Shown in pieces: positions 1 through 7,962 of a DNA stretch of 64,000 nt. A program made the position numbers and the translations under genes. The notes under the pieces were generated by a model, which did no database searches, had not been told where the DNA came from, and saw only the letters and a list, made by a program, of their open reading frames with translations. The stretch is from the NCBI GenBank assembly GCA_964291465.2, contig OZ219940.1:1-64000 (forward strand), written 5' to 3'. Within the stretch, counting starts at the first letter, position 1. Each line of letters starts with the position of its first letter. The stretch is from JAGWBJ01 sp964291465 (GTDB lineage: Bacteria > Chloroflexota > Dehalococcoidia > Lucifugimonadales > JAGWBF01).

Positions 1-626
1 TCGACGCCGGCGATCCGTCCAGGCTCGAGGATGAGCTGGGCGACCTCCTCGTCCAGGTGGTCTTTCACGCTCAGATGGCCCGGGAAGCCCCGGGACTTCG
101 ACGTGGAGGCCGTGGTCTCCAAGGTCTCCGACAAGCTGGTCCGACGCCACCCCACGTCTTCGCCGACTCCGCGGCCTCCGACGCCCGGGAGGTGGAGCTG
201 AACTGGGAGCGGCTGAAGGAGAAGGAGAGGGGCCACAGGTCCCCGGTGGAGGGCATCCCCAGGGCGCTCCCCGCCCTATCCCACGCTCAGCTCATGCAGG
301 ACCGGGTGTCCAAGGCGGGCTTCGAGTGGGAGGACGTTTCGGGGGTGCTGGACAAGGTCGCCGAGGAGGCCGGCGAGCTGGTGGACGCTCCGACCGACGA
401 GGAGCGCGCCAGGGAGTACGGCGACCTCCTGTTCGTGATGGTCAACCTCGCCCGGTGGCTGAACATCCAGGCCGAGGACGCGCTGCGGCAGGCCAACGAC
501 CGCTTCCGGGGACGGTACCTCGCCATGGAGCGCCTGGCCTCCGACCGGGGCCTGGACTTCCGCCACATGCCCATGGACGCGAAAGAGGAGCTGTGGCAGG
601 AGGCAAAACGCCTGACCCGGGCCTAG
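1..626 (+). CDS. mazG: Nucleoside triphosphate pyrophosphohydrolase MazG, 3' part
   Basis: MazG hydrolyses (d)NTPs to the monophosphate and pyrophosphate, clearing aberrant nucleotides in the cytoplasm. The 5' end lies outside the window. The first MazG domain is entered in mid-domain, with the ELGDLLVQVVFHAQ helix at 36-77. The second has the metal-binding pair EEAGEL (near 363) and YGDLLFVMVNLAR (417-455). Two compensating shifts separate the domains: one extra C in the C4 run at 88-91 and one missing C in the run at 150-153. Between them a +1 frame reads DFDVEAVVSKVSDKLVRR, which is normal MazG sequence, so the true product is probably intact. The stop codon overlaps that of the convergent sppA in a shared CTAG. 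Confidence 0.85.
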   Translation, partial: DAGDPSRLEDELGDLLVQVVFHAQMAREAPGLRRGGRGLQGLRQAGPTPPHVFADSAASDAREVELNWERLKEKERGHRSPVEGIPRALPALSHAQLMQDRVSKAGFEWEDVSGVLDKVAEEAGELVDAPTDEERAREYGDLLFVMVNLARWLNIQAEDALRQANDRFRGRYLAMERLASDRGLDFRHMPMDAKEELWQEAKRLTRA

Positions 627-1471
627 ACCTTAGCCCGCATCCCTGGGACCGCCCGAGGCCCCGCGAAGGGAGGCGCCGCCACGTAGTACAGACCGCCGGC
701 CATGAGGCGCTCCAGCTCGGCGACCAGGCCCTCCCCGGCCCCGGGGCCGCCCATGCGTCCCGTGAGCCGCTCCACGATCCCGCGCCTCGGCCGGACCCAG
801 ACCGGCCGGCGGCCCGTCCTTCCCATCTCGGCCGCCATGTTCAGGGCGGAGTCGAAGTCGCCCAGCTCGTCCACCAGCCCCGCTCCAGGGCGCCCCGGCC
901 GGTGAACACCTCCCCGGTGGCCAGCTCCCGGGCCCGTTCCGGCTCGATGCGCCGCTCCCGGGCAACCACGCCCACGAAGTTCTCGTATATCTCGTCGATG
1001 AGGCTGTCCAGCTTGCCCTCCTCCTCGGGGGTCGGGGCCCGCCAGAAGGCACCCATGTCCTTGAGCCTGCCACCCTTATGCACGGAGAAGCTCACACCCA
1101 ACCTCTCCAGCAGCTGCTCCAGCACCGGCCTCAGGTAGATGACGCCGATGGACCCCACCAGCGAGGTGGGCAGGGCGACGATGCGGCTGGCCCCGCAGGC
1201 GATGTAGTAGGCCCCCGAGGCCCCGGTGCCACTGATGTAGGCAACCACGGGCTTCGCCTCCCTGAACCCTGGCCAAGCTGCGGTAGAGGAGCTCGGACCC
1301 GCTGGCGGCGCCCCCCGGGGAGTCTATCTCTACCACCACGGACTTGAACCGCCGGTCACGCCTCACGGCGTCCAGGATCCGGGAGTAGACGGGCACTCGC
1401 AGCGCGCCGCCTATCATCCCGGACATCTCCACCACGCCGACTCCGGAGCGCCTCAGGAAACGCAGGGCCAT
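623..1471 (-). CDS. sppA: Signal peptide peptidase SppA-like S49 serine protease (two frameshifts)
   Basis: S49-family protease, which in bacteria degrades leftover signal peptides at the membrane. Three reading-frame pieces join into one protein of about 280 residues. The first holds VVEIDSPGGAASGS; the second holds GTGASGAYYIAC (the Ser before AYYIA is the expected nucleophile), SLVGSIGVI, and KGGRLKDMGAFWR, whose KDMG Lys is the expected general base; the third begins DELGDFDSAL. The breaks fit an extra base in the C run at 1267-1269 and a missing base at 878-881. No N-terminal membrane helix is visible, as in short SppA forms. It follows the TPP-enzyme gene on the same strand with about 70 bases between them. 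Confidence 0.75.
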
Positions 1472-1542
1472 GGCCTTCTCCCGTCAAGAAGCTTGCGCAG
1501 TTTCGTTGGTGCGGCCCAGCGGGCGGCCCCCGGCCCTGGCGC

Positions 1543-3181
1543 TCAGGCCAGTCCCCGGGGGGCGATCTGGAAAGGCGGGGTCAGCACGGGCATGGGAACG
1601 TCGATGACCACAGGGGCGTCCGCCTCGAGGGCGTCTCGAACGGCACCGCCGAGCTCCGCCGGCCCGCCCAGCCTGACCCCGACGGCCCCGAAGGACTCGG
1701 CCATCCGGGCGAAGTCCGGGTTGTGAAAGCGGGTGCCGTGCTCCCTCCCCCCGAACCTGGTCTGCTGGTCGGACAGGGAGGCGCCGTAGGAGCCGTTGTT
1801 GAACACCAGGGACACCAGGTTCGCCCCCTCCTGGACCGCGGTGGTAAGGTCGGGCACGCCGTACATGAAGCCCCCGTCGCCGCAGAGGGCCACCACCTGC
1901 CGGTGCGGGTTGCCTATCTTTCGCTCCCTACGGCGGTGGGAAAGGAGAAGCCCAGGGTGGCGAAGTAGGACGTGGTCAGGTAGGAGTGGGGCCTGAGCAC
2001 CGGGAAGGCCAGGTAGCTCCAGTAGCCCACGTCGGTGGTGCCGGCCACCACGATGGCGTCGTCCTCCAGCTCCCGGCGCAGCGTCTCGATGATCTCCACC
2101 TGAAGGGGCGCCATGCCCTGTATCTCCCGGTACGTATCGTCCTTTATGGCCGCCAGCTCGGCGGGAGACCATTCGCTGGAGCCGCCCTGCAGATTCTCCA
2201 GGGAGGGCCCGCAGACCGGCCTTGGAGTCGGCGACGATGCCCACGCTGGTGGCGTGGTTGCGGCCCAGCTCCTCGGGGTCCGCGTCGATGTGTATGAGCT
2301 TCTGGTGAGGCTGGAAGGACCAGGACACCTTCGGCGTCAGGTGCAGCCGGCTCCCCACCGCCAGTATCACGTCGCACTGGGGGAGGGTCCTCTCGCCGGG
2401 GCCGTGCCCGTAGTAGAAGGTCCCCAGGGACAGGGGGCTGGTTTCCGGGATGACCCCCTTTCCCTGGTGCGTAGTGATCACGGGGGCGTTGAGGGCGACG
2501 GCAAGCTCCATGACCTCGTTGGAGGCGTCGCCGCGTATGGCGCCCCCCGCCCGCCCAGATGAGGGGACGGCGGGCGTTGGCCAGCAGGTCCGCGGCCTCC
2601 TGGATCTTCGAGGGGTCCGGCGTCTGCCTGGGGAACACCTCAGCCTCCGGCAGCTCGGCGTCCCCCTGGCGTGGGAGCACGTCCCAGGGCACCTCCAGCT
2701 CCACGGGGCGGGGCCTGCCTGTGCCCAGCCGCCGCATCGCCTCGTGCACGCCCTCGGGAATGGCCTCGACGCTCATCATCCGGCTGCACCACTTGGTTAT
2801 GGGCCGGAACACGTCCTGCAGGTCCTCCACCTCGTGAAGGGCGCCCCGCTCTTTGCCTAGGTTGTAGCTCTCGATCTGGCCGCAGATGAGTAGGACGGGC
2901 GAGGAGGTGGCGTAGGCGGTGCCCAGGCCGGCCGTGGCGTTGAGGGCGCCGGGGCCCGGCACCACCAGCCCCACGCCCACCTTCCCCGTGGTGCGGGCGT
3001 AGCCGTCGGCCATGAACGTCGTCGACTGCTCGTGGCGGACGGTCACGAGCCTGATGCCCGGCTCGTCATGCAGGGCGTCGAAGGCGTCCATTATCTGGAC
3101 CCCCGGAAGGGCGAAGACCACCTCCACGCCCTCCCTGGCCAGGGACCTTACCAGGGCCTGGGCTCCCGTCATGGATGCCAT
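1543..3181 (-). CDS. Thiamine-diphosphate-dependent enzyme, acetolactate synthase-like (three frameshifts)
   Basis: Large-subunit-like TPP enzyme of the acetolactate synthase / benzoylformate decarboxylase superfamily. The N-terminal pyrimidine-binding domain has GVEVVFALPG and the catalytic Glu in VTVRHEQST. The central domain follows (WAGGG, then HIDADPEELGRN). The C-terminal diphosphate-binding motif is GDGGFMYGVPDLTTA followed by VFNNGSYG. The frame changes at about 2543-2548 (one extra C), 2201-2203 (one extra base) and 1926-1928 (one missing base). The intervening frame carries coherent sequence such as TDVGYWSYLAFP, so the ancestral or true gene is full length (about 545 residues). Substrate is unknown; such genes are often loosely called benzoylformate or oxalyl-CoA decarboxylases. 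It lies downstream of the DUF4242-like gene. Confidence 0.75.
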
Positions 3182-3221
3182 CGGAGACCTCTTCCCGTCC
3201 GGCTGGGGGAGCCGGGCCGGG

Positions 3222-3491
3222 CTAGAGCCTCCACACGCGGCCGACCTGTTGGACCATGTCGACCCGGTAGATGGCGTCGTAACCCCAGCCCGCCTGGGTG
3301 ATCCACTCCTCGAAGTGGGACTGCTCCTGGCACTCGCATTCGGATACCAGCTTGCCCTCCTCCAGGCTGCAGTACACCTTCAGGATGGTCGTGCGGCGGT
3401 CGGGGCGCCACTTGCTCACGTGGGCGACGGCGTCCTCGAACTGCTCTTGGGTGATGCCCGGCACACTGTGTATCGCCATGAACCTGGGCAT
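3222..3491 (-). CDS. Small DUF4242-like protein
   Basis: An 89-residue soluble protein beginning MPRFMAIHSVPG. It has the small alpha/beta look of the DUF4242 (nickel-binding-annotated) group: a short beta strand, a helix with QEQFEDAVAHV, then a strand with KLVSECECQEQ. The Cys-x-Cys pair could bind metal, but that is a guess. The assignment rests on overall pattern, not a decisive motif. It sits between a hot-dog dehydratase-like gene and the TPP enzyme on the same strand (41 bases from the latter), so it is probably part of that catabolic operon. Confidence 0.5.
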   Translation of the reverse strand: MPRFMAIHSVPGITQEQFEDAVAHVSKWRPDRRTTILKVYCSLEEGKLVSECECQEQSHFEEWITQAGWGYDAIYRVDMVQQVGRVWRL

Positions 3492-3593
3492 GGGCCCTCC
3501 TTACGGCCACGGAGACTGCCGGCACGGAGACGCCGCTGCCCCCTGTTTCGCGCTCTCTCCGCGGCTCCGTGTATCTGTGCGGCTGCTTCCCGG

Positions 3594-4154
3594 TCAGTCC
3601 CGGGGCGGGACGAAGGGGTAGGGGATCGGACGGCCGCCCCGGATGGGCAGGACCACGGTGGCGGTGCCGGGCATGCTCTCGATTCCCAGGTGGGTCTTCA
3701 TCCCGATCTCCAACTCCACCAGTCCCAGGCCGTCCCTCTCCCGCTTCTCGGTGACCCTTCCCCACATTATCAGGACGTCCCCCGGGACCAGCATCGCCCG
3801 GTGCTGGAACGACGCCTTCCACGGCCAGCCGTTGGGCAGCGTCCAGTCCTTCAGGTACTGGGGCACCACGCTCTGCTTCCACGACCCCTGCACCAGGATG
3901 CTGGGGAGCTTGTCGTGGTTGGTGGCGAAGTCCAGGTCGTAGTGGATCCGGTGCCAGTTCTCGATGCCGGCGCTCCACCTGAACAGGTGGGTCGGGGTGG
4001 GCTGGTAGATGTACTTGGGCAGCTCCATCCCCTCGTGGACGTCGTCGAAGTACCTCTGGACGGGGTCGCGCAGGTCGTCGGCCGAAGGCTTCTCGTCGTG
4101 CTGGAGTATCTCCTCGGGGGGAAGCTTGAGCAGGGCTTCCAGGTCCATGCCCAC
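3594..4154 (-). CDS. MaoC-like hot-dog dehydratase / hydratase
   Basis: A 186-residue hot-dog protein resembling the MaoC enoyl-CoA hydratase family and the FAS1-like dehydratase pairs. The hydratase signature appears as ENWHRIHYDLDFA, with the expected Asp/His arrangement, followed by LVQGSWKQS. The C-terminal half (VPGDVLIMWGRV, then a GLVELEIG strand) completes the fold. A second hot-dog gene lies 24 bases upstream on the same strand. Two-gene arrangements like this usually form a heterodimer in which one partner supplies the catalytic residues. A role in acyl-CoA hydration or dehydration is inferred; the substrate is unknown. Confidence 0.75.
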   Translation of the reverse strand: MGMDLEALLKLPPEEILQHDEKPSADDLRDPVQRYFDDVHEGMELPKYIYQPTPTHLFRWSAGIENWHRIHYDLDFATNHDKLPSILVQGSWKQSVVPQYLKDWTLPNGWPWKASFQHRAMLVPGDVLIMWGRVTEKRERDGLGLVELEIGMKTHLGIESMPGTATVVLPIRGGRPIPYPFVPPRD

Positions 4155-4178
4155 CTCCTGGCTTCTGGTAGGGATACC

Positions 4179-4730
4179 CTACCGTCTAATGGACGCGGCC
4201 CGGGTGATGCAGAGGACCTCGCCCTTCTGGTTGCGGAACACGGTCTCCCTGGCCACTATCAGAAACGCGCTCCCATCCCGCCCCTGCCGCTCGGTGATGC
4301 TGGAGTACTTGTTCTGGAAGTACACCTTGTCGCCTATGCTGGGGTACTTGTAAAGCTCCAGCTCGTTCCCGGCGTTCAGCGTGCGGACCAGGTCCGTGGG
4401 GATGGGCGGCAGCTCGCCCTGCCTGCGGACTCCCTCGATGCCGTCGGACTCGGGGTTGTCCCGGAACGCCGCCGTGACCGGGTCTCCCTCCGCCGGGGAC
4501 AGCCGCCCGGGCATGTAGCTCACCATTATAGGAGGGGTGATGACCTCGCCGTAGCGGGTGGCCGCGGCAAACTCGTCGTCCCAGTACCTGGGGTCGGGGT
4601 CCATGACAGCCTGGGTGAACCGCCTGAGGTACTCCCTGTCCACCACGCCCCAGCACTCGACGACCTCGCCCTCGACCCCGATCATGGCCTCTACCTCGGG
4701 GGTGAGAGCCTTCTTCACCTCCGACGCCAT
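4179..4730 (-). CDS. FAS1-like dehydratase domain protein (MaoC N-terminal type)
   Basis: Hot-dog protein of 183 residues with an N-terminal MaoC-type dehydratase pattern: a VEAMIGVEGEVVE start, then MDPDPRYWDDEFA and GEVITPPIMVSYMPG. The chosen ATG at 4730 is preceded by an AGGAGG with 8 bases of spacing; the longer frame to 4787 has no such support. It is the first gene of the minus-strand run (this gene, MaoC-like, DUF4242-like, TPP enzyme, sppA). It probably partners the downstream hot-dog gene as the non-catalytic or substrate-binding subunit. The pairing is inferred from adjacency and family habit. Confidence 0.75.
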   Translation of the reverse strand: MASEVKKALTPEVEAMIGVEGEVVECWGVVDREYLRRFTQAVMDPDPRYWDDEFAAATRYGEVITPPIMVSYMPGRLSPAEGDPVTAAFRDNPESDGIEGVRRQGELPPIPTDLVRTLNAGNELELYKYPSIGDKVYFQNKYSSITERQGRDGSAFLIVARETVFRNQKGEVLCITRAASIRR

Positions 4731-4878
4731 GGTCATCACCTCCTGCCGCACCCCCCGGCGATGGAGGCCCGGGGCCCGGCGGCTCACTTCAGCCGGATAC
4801 TACCCCACGTCCGTGGCGCCGTCAATAGCGGTGGGCACGCCTTGTCTATCCCGCGGCGGTGGGGCATAATGTAACCTG

Positions 4879-4954
4879 CGGGGTGTAGCGCAGCGGCTAG
4901 CGCGCCACGTTCGGGACGTGGAGGTCGGTGGTTCGAATCCACTCACCCCGACCA
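4879..4954 (+). tRNA. tRNA-Pro (anticodon CGG)
   Basis: A 76-base cloverleaf. Acceptor arm CGGGGTG (4879-4885) pairs with CACCCCG (4944-4950), followed by discriminator A and an encoded CCA at 4952-4954. The anticodon arm is CCACG-TTCGGGA-CGTGG, giving anticodon CGG, which reads CCG proline codons. The T arm is GTGG-TTCGAAT-CCAC. The C1-G72 pair with the start CGGGGTGTAGCGCAG is typical of bacterial tRNA-Pro. Confidence 0.95.
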
Positions 4955-4961
4955 ATCTCCC

Positions 4962-4996
4962 CTCACCCCAACCCCTCTCCCGGCGGGAGAGGGGCG
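4962..4996 (+). repeat. Palindromic intergenic repeat, left copy flanking DUF559 gene
   Basis: CCTCACCCC followed by a perfect 10-bp hairpin, CCCCTCTCCC (4972-4981) with GGGAGAGGGG (4985-4994) around a GGC loop. The same motif lies in reverse orientation at 5505-5541, and a shorter hairpin of the same type lies at 5068-5092. The position just after the tRNA 3' end could also give a terminator-like structure. Confidence 0.75.
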
Positions 4997-5067
4997 TCTG
5001 CCACATGAGGGGCATAGAAACCGAGGCTGGAGCGAGAGTTAGCAGGAGACGGAAAGGCACTCCACTT

Positions 5068-5092
5068 CCGCCTCCCCCGCGGGAGAGGGCTG
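5068..5092. repeat. Short internal copy of the CTCCC/GGGAG palindrome
   Basis: CCTCCCCCGCGGGAGAGGG lies just before the DUF559 start. It is a partial copy of the flanking palindromes and could influence translation of that gene. Confidence 0.55.
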
Positions 5093-5108
5093 TAGCAAGA
5101 AACGTCAC

Positions 5109-5501
5109 GTGCAAAGGCCCAAGACTCCAGGCTACATAAGGAACCTAGCGCGCCAGCTGCGCCAAGGGCAGACTCGTCACGAGGACCTATTGTGGGCCTG
5201 TCTAAGGGACCGGCGGCTGGGCGGGGCCAAGTTTCGTCGCCAGCATCCGCTGGGACGCTACATCCTCGACTTCTACTGCCATGAGGCACGGTTGGCGGTG
5301 GAGCTTGAGGGGAGCGTTCACTACGAAGAAAGCCAGCAAGCGTATGACGCCGTCCGGCGAGAGGGCATCGAGGAGCTGGGTATACGCGTGCTGGTCTTGA
5401 AGAACGAAGAGTTAGTGCAAGACGTCGAGAGCACCCTTGCCCGCATAGGGGAAGCCCTCGCCCCCCACCTCTCTCCCGGGACGTCCAAACCTGCCCTGTA
5501 A
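5109..5501 (+). CDS. DUF559 domain protein (Vsr-like endonuclease fold)
   Basis: A 130-residue DUF559 protein, a family related to very-short-patch-repair and other restriction-like nucleases. Typical features are an N-terminal ARQLRQGQTRHEDLLW helix, then FRRQHPLGRYILDFYCHEARLAVELEGSVHY, in which the Asp and Glu of DFYC and ELEGSVH are the expected metal ligands. It ends with the RVLVLKNEE strand. Start is GTG at 5109 with no strong ribosome-binding site. The gene is enclosed by palindromic repeats in inverted orientation. In other genomes DUF559 genes are often scattered and repeat-associated, which suggests mobility. Biological role is unknown. Confidence 0.85.
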   Translation: MQRPKTPGYIRNLARQLRQGQTRHEDLLWACLRDRRLGGAKFRRQHPLGRYILDFYCHEARLAVELEGSVHYEESQQAYDAVRREGIEELGIRVLVLKNEELVQDVESTLARIGEALAPHLSPGTSKPAL

Positions 5502-5504
5502 GTC

Positions 5505-5541
5505 TCCCTCTCCCCGCGGGAGAGGGCCGGGGTGAGGGCCG
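5505..5541 (-). repeat. Palindromic repeat, right copy (inverted relative to 4962-4996)
   Basis: CTCCCTCTCCCCGCGGGAGAGGG followed by CCGGGGTGAGGGCC. Read on the minus strand it gives CCTCACCCC then the CCCTCTCCC palindrome, matching the left copy. It ends 4 bases before the stop codon of the hydantoinase gene, so it may also end transcription of the convergent DUF559 gene. Confidence 0.75.
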
Positions 5542-5545
5542 AGCC

Positions 5546-7012
5546 CTAGACCCCCGGCCCCTGCAGCACCTCGGGCGGGGTCTTGCGGCCGGCTATGAGC
5601 CGGCCGTGCCTCTTGTCGTCCACCAGGGCCCCGTTCTCGACGATGACCATCCCCCTTAAGACCGTCGTAACGGGCCAGCCCTTCAGCTTCCACCCGTCCC
5701 ACACGCTGTAGTCGGTACCGTGGAGCTGGGACAGGCGCAGCTCGCGGTCTGGCCGGGGGTCGATGAGGGTGATGTCGGCGTCGCTGCCCGGCGCGATGGC
5801 CCCCTTCCGGGGGTACATCCCCAGGATGCGGGCGGCGTTGGCCGACGTCACATCGACGAACCGCTGCAGGGACATTCCGCGGTTGGCCACCCCCTCGGTG
5901 TAGGTGATGCCCATCCGCTCCTCGATGGCCGCGTTCCCCCCCACCGTATCCTCGATGGTCTTGCCCGAGAGCTTCACGTCCCGGGAGCACCACAGCACAT
6001 CGGTGGCCATGGTGGAGATGGACCCCTTCATCAGTCCCTGCCACAGGGCGTCGGCGTCCTTCCGGTACTTCAGGCCCGGATAGGTGTGGTACAGGGGGCC
6101 GTCGGGCTGCCTGTACTTCTGGGAGGTGAAGGTCGCGTAGTGGTGGAGGGTCTCGCCGTAGACGGGCAGCCCCCTGCTCCTGCCGGCGGCTATGGCGTCC
6201 ACACCCTCGCCCGCGCTCACGTGCATCAGGTAGACGGCGGCGCCGGTCCACTCGGCCAGCCGCACCACCCGCCGGAAGGACAGGTCCTCGGACAGGTTGG
6301 AGTGGGCCTCGTGGAGGAACTCGGTCCCCGTGCGCCCCTCCTGGTGCAGCCTTTCGCTGGCGTACATCACCACGTCTTCGTCCTCGGCGTGCACCGCCAG
6401 CACGCCCCCCGCCGAGGCGACCCGCTCCATTATGGCGGAGATGTGTCCGAAGTCCACCATCTGCTTGGGCCGGGTGGCCGTGGTGTTGGACGTCCAGACC
6501 TTGATGGTGTTGAAGCCGCCCTGGACCAGCTCCGGCACCTGCTCGACGACCCAATGGGGCAGGTCCACCCCCCGCTCGGGCGTAGCCCCTTCGGTGCCCC
6601 AGCCCACCAGGATGCAGTGAAACGTGTAGTCGGCGTAGCTGTTGCCCCTGAAGGTGGCGTCCTTCTCCTCCATGGAGCGGAACAGGTCTATGCCCGGTCT
6701 CCAGTTGGCGAAGTCCACCACGGTGGTGGTGCCCCCGAACACCGCAGCCCGGGAGATCTCCTCGGCGCTTCCCGAGCGGAGGCCGGCGGCCCGCGCCCCC
6801 GGGTAGGGCAGCCGGAACCCGGCGTGGGCGTGGGGCTCGATGCCCCCGGGTACGACTATCTTCCCCGAGGCGTCCAGAAGCCGCGCCGCCTCGGCGGGCA
6901 GAGTCCCGGGATGGGCCACCGCGGCGATCACACCGTCCTGCACGGCGACGTCCCAGGTCCCCACGCCCCACGGCGCCACCACCGTTCCGCCCTGGATCAT
7001 CAAGTCCAACAT
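5546..7012 (-). CDS. Dihydropyrimidinase / D-hydantoinase-like amidohydrolase
   Basis: Cyclic-amidohydrolase of about 488 residues that hydrolyses cyclic amide rings (hydantoins, dihydropyrimidines, allantoin) using a binuclear metal centre. Visible features: the beta-sandwich start LMIQGGTVVAPWGVG; metal ligands in GGIEPHAHAG (HxH); the Lys of NTIKVW, likely carboxylated; His in AVHAEDED and LMHVSAGEG; and Asp in ATDVLW. The start is taken at ATG 7012; the longer frame to 7129 is out-of-family sequence. A TATCTT about 11 bases upstream suggests a leaderless or very short leader transcript. It is divergent from the liv transporter, which may import its substrate (inference). Confidence 0.85.
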   Translation of the reverse strand: MLDLMIQGGTVVAPWGVGTWDVAVQDGVIAAVAHPGTLPAEAARLLDASGKIVVPGGIEPHAHAGFRLPYPGARAAGLRSGSAEEISRAAVFGGTTTVVDFANWRPGIDLFRSMEEKDATFRGNSYADYTFHCILVGWGTEGATPERGVDLPHWVVEQVPELVQGGFNTIKVWTSNTTATRPKQMVDFGHISAIMERVASAGGVLAVHAEDEDVVMYASERLHQEGRTGTEFLHEAHSNLSEDLSFRRVVRLAEWTGAAVYLMHVSAGEGVDAIAAGRSRGLPVYGETLHHYATFTSQKYRQPDGPLYHTYPGLKYRKDADALWQGLMKGSISTMATDVLWCSRDVKLSGKTIEDTVGGNAAIEERMGITYTEGVANRGMSLQRFVDVTSANAARILGMYPRKGAIAPGSDADITLIDPRPDRELRLSQLHGTDYSVWDGWKLKGWPVTTVLRGMVIVENGALVDDKRHGRLIAGRKTPPEVLQGPGV

Positions 7013-7144
7013 GGCCTGGTCAGAAGATACCACAGGGGGCCGGCCGGGGCGACCCCCGTTTCTCCGGGGCCGTTCTCTCCGGCCCCATTCTCTCAGGTAT
7101 GAACACCCACGCGGCCCTTTCCGTATCATCCTAATAACCCCTAC

Positions 7145-7176
7145 TTGACAACCCCTTGCTCCCGTGGTCTTATACG
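7145..7176 (+). promoter_or_regulatory. Candidate sigma-70 promoter of the liv operon
   Basis: TTGACA at 7145-7150 and TATACG at 7171-7176, spacing 20. Transcription would begin about at the livG ATG (7183), implying a leaderless mRNA. The spacer is long, so confidence is moderate. Confidence 0.45.
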
Positions 7177-7182
7177 GTGGTT

Positions 7183-7962
7183 ATGACTTCCGAAGCGCCG
7201 CCGGCCATGCTCCAGGTCCAGGGGGTGAGCAAGCACTTCGGCGGTCTGCACGCCGTCGAGAAGGCCAGCTTCGACGTCCCCGAGGGCCTCATCACCTCCA
7301 TGATCGGGCCCAACGGCGCGGGGAAGACCACCCTGTTCAACGTCATCTCCGGCCTCCTGCCCCAGACCGAGGGTCGGATAACGTTCAAGGGCACCGACAT
7401 CACCGGCTGGCCGGCCCACCGGATAGTTGCCGCCGGCATGGGGAGGACCTTCCAGAGCCTGGAGTACTTCGACAACCTGAACGCGGTGGAGAACGTAATA
7501 GCCTCCCGGTTCTGCCGCACCGGCTCCTCCTTCCTGGAGTCCCTACTTGGCATGCCGAGGGACTGGAGGGAGCGGAAGCGCAACAGGGAGGTGGCCGAGG
7601 AGCTGCTGGAGTGGGTCGGCCTGCAGGACCGCATGTACTTCATGCCCAGCGAGCTGTCCTACGGCATGCAGCGCCGCCTGGAGGTGGCCAGGGCCCTGGC
7701 CACCGAGCCCGACATGATGATGATGGACGAGCCGACGGCGGGCCTCACCCAGAGCATCGTCGAAGGGCTCATGGAGCTGATAGGCCGGCTGAAGGCCATG
7801 GGCAAGACCATCTTCCTGATAGAGCACAACATGAACGTGGTCATGTCCATCTCCGACAAGGTCGTGGTGATGAACTTCGGAGAGATGCTTGCCGAAGGCT
7901 CCCCGGCCGAGGTCCAGGCCAACCCCGAGGTGGTGGACGCCTATCTTGGGGTAAGGGCTTGA
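7183..7962 (+). CDS. livG: Branched-chain amino acid ABC transporter ATP-binding protein LivG
   Basis: ATPase of a HAAT-family importer (branched-chain amino acids, urea, amides). Walker A is GPNGAGKTT, the signature region LSYGMQRRLEVARAL, Walker B MMMDEPTAGL, and the switch His is in LIEHNM. The LivG-type inserts after the Q-loop (FQSLEYFDNLN) fit the family, and the roughly 259-residue length is normal. Start is placed at ATG 7183, since the longer frame to 7156 overlaps the promoter; ATG 7207 is an alternative. It is the first gene of livG-livF-livH-livM-livK. Confidence 0.93.
   Translation: MTSEAPPAMLQVQGVSKHFGGLHAVEKASFDVPEGLITSMIGPNGAGKTTLFNVISGLLPQTEGRITFKGTDITGWPAHRIVAAGMGRTFQSLEYFDNLNAVENVIASRFCRTGSSFLESLLGMPRDWRERKRNREVAEELLEWVGLQDRMYFMPSELSYGMQRRLEVARALATEPDMMMMDEPTAGLTQSIVEGLMELIGRLKAMGKTIFLIEHNMNVVMSISDKVVVMNFGEMLAEGSPAEVQANPEVVDAYLGVRA

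Noticed and set aside
3012..4874. 620-residue plus-strand open frame
   Set aside because: It spans four minus-strand genes and reads as complement of GC-rich coding DNA; no domain is visible.
4972..4994. Hairpin after tRNA-Pro as a dedicated tRNA terminator
   Set aside because: No T tract follows, and the same hairpin recurs around DUF559, so it is better explained as a repeat.
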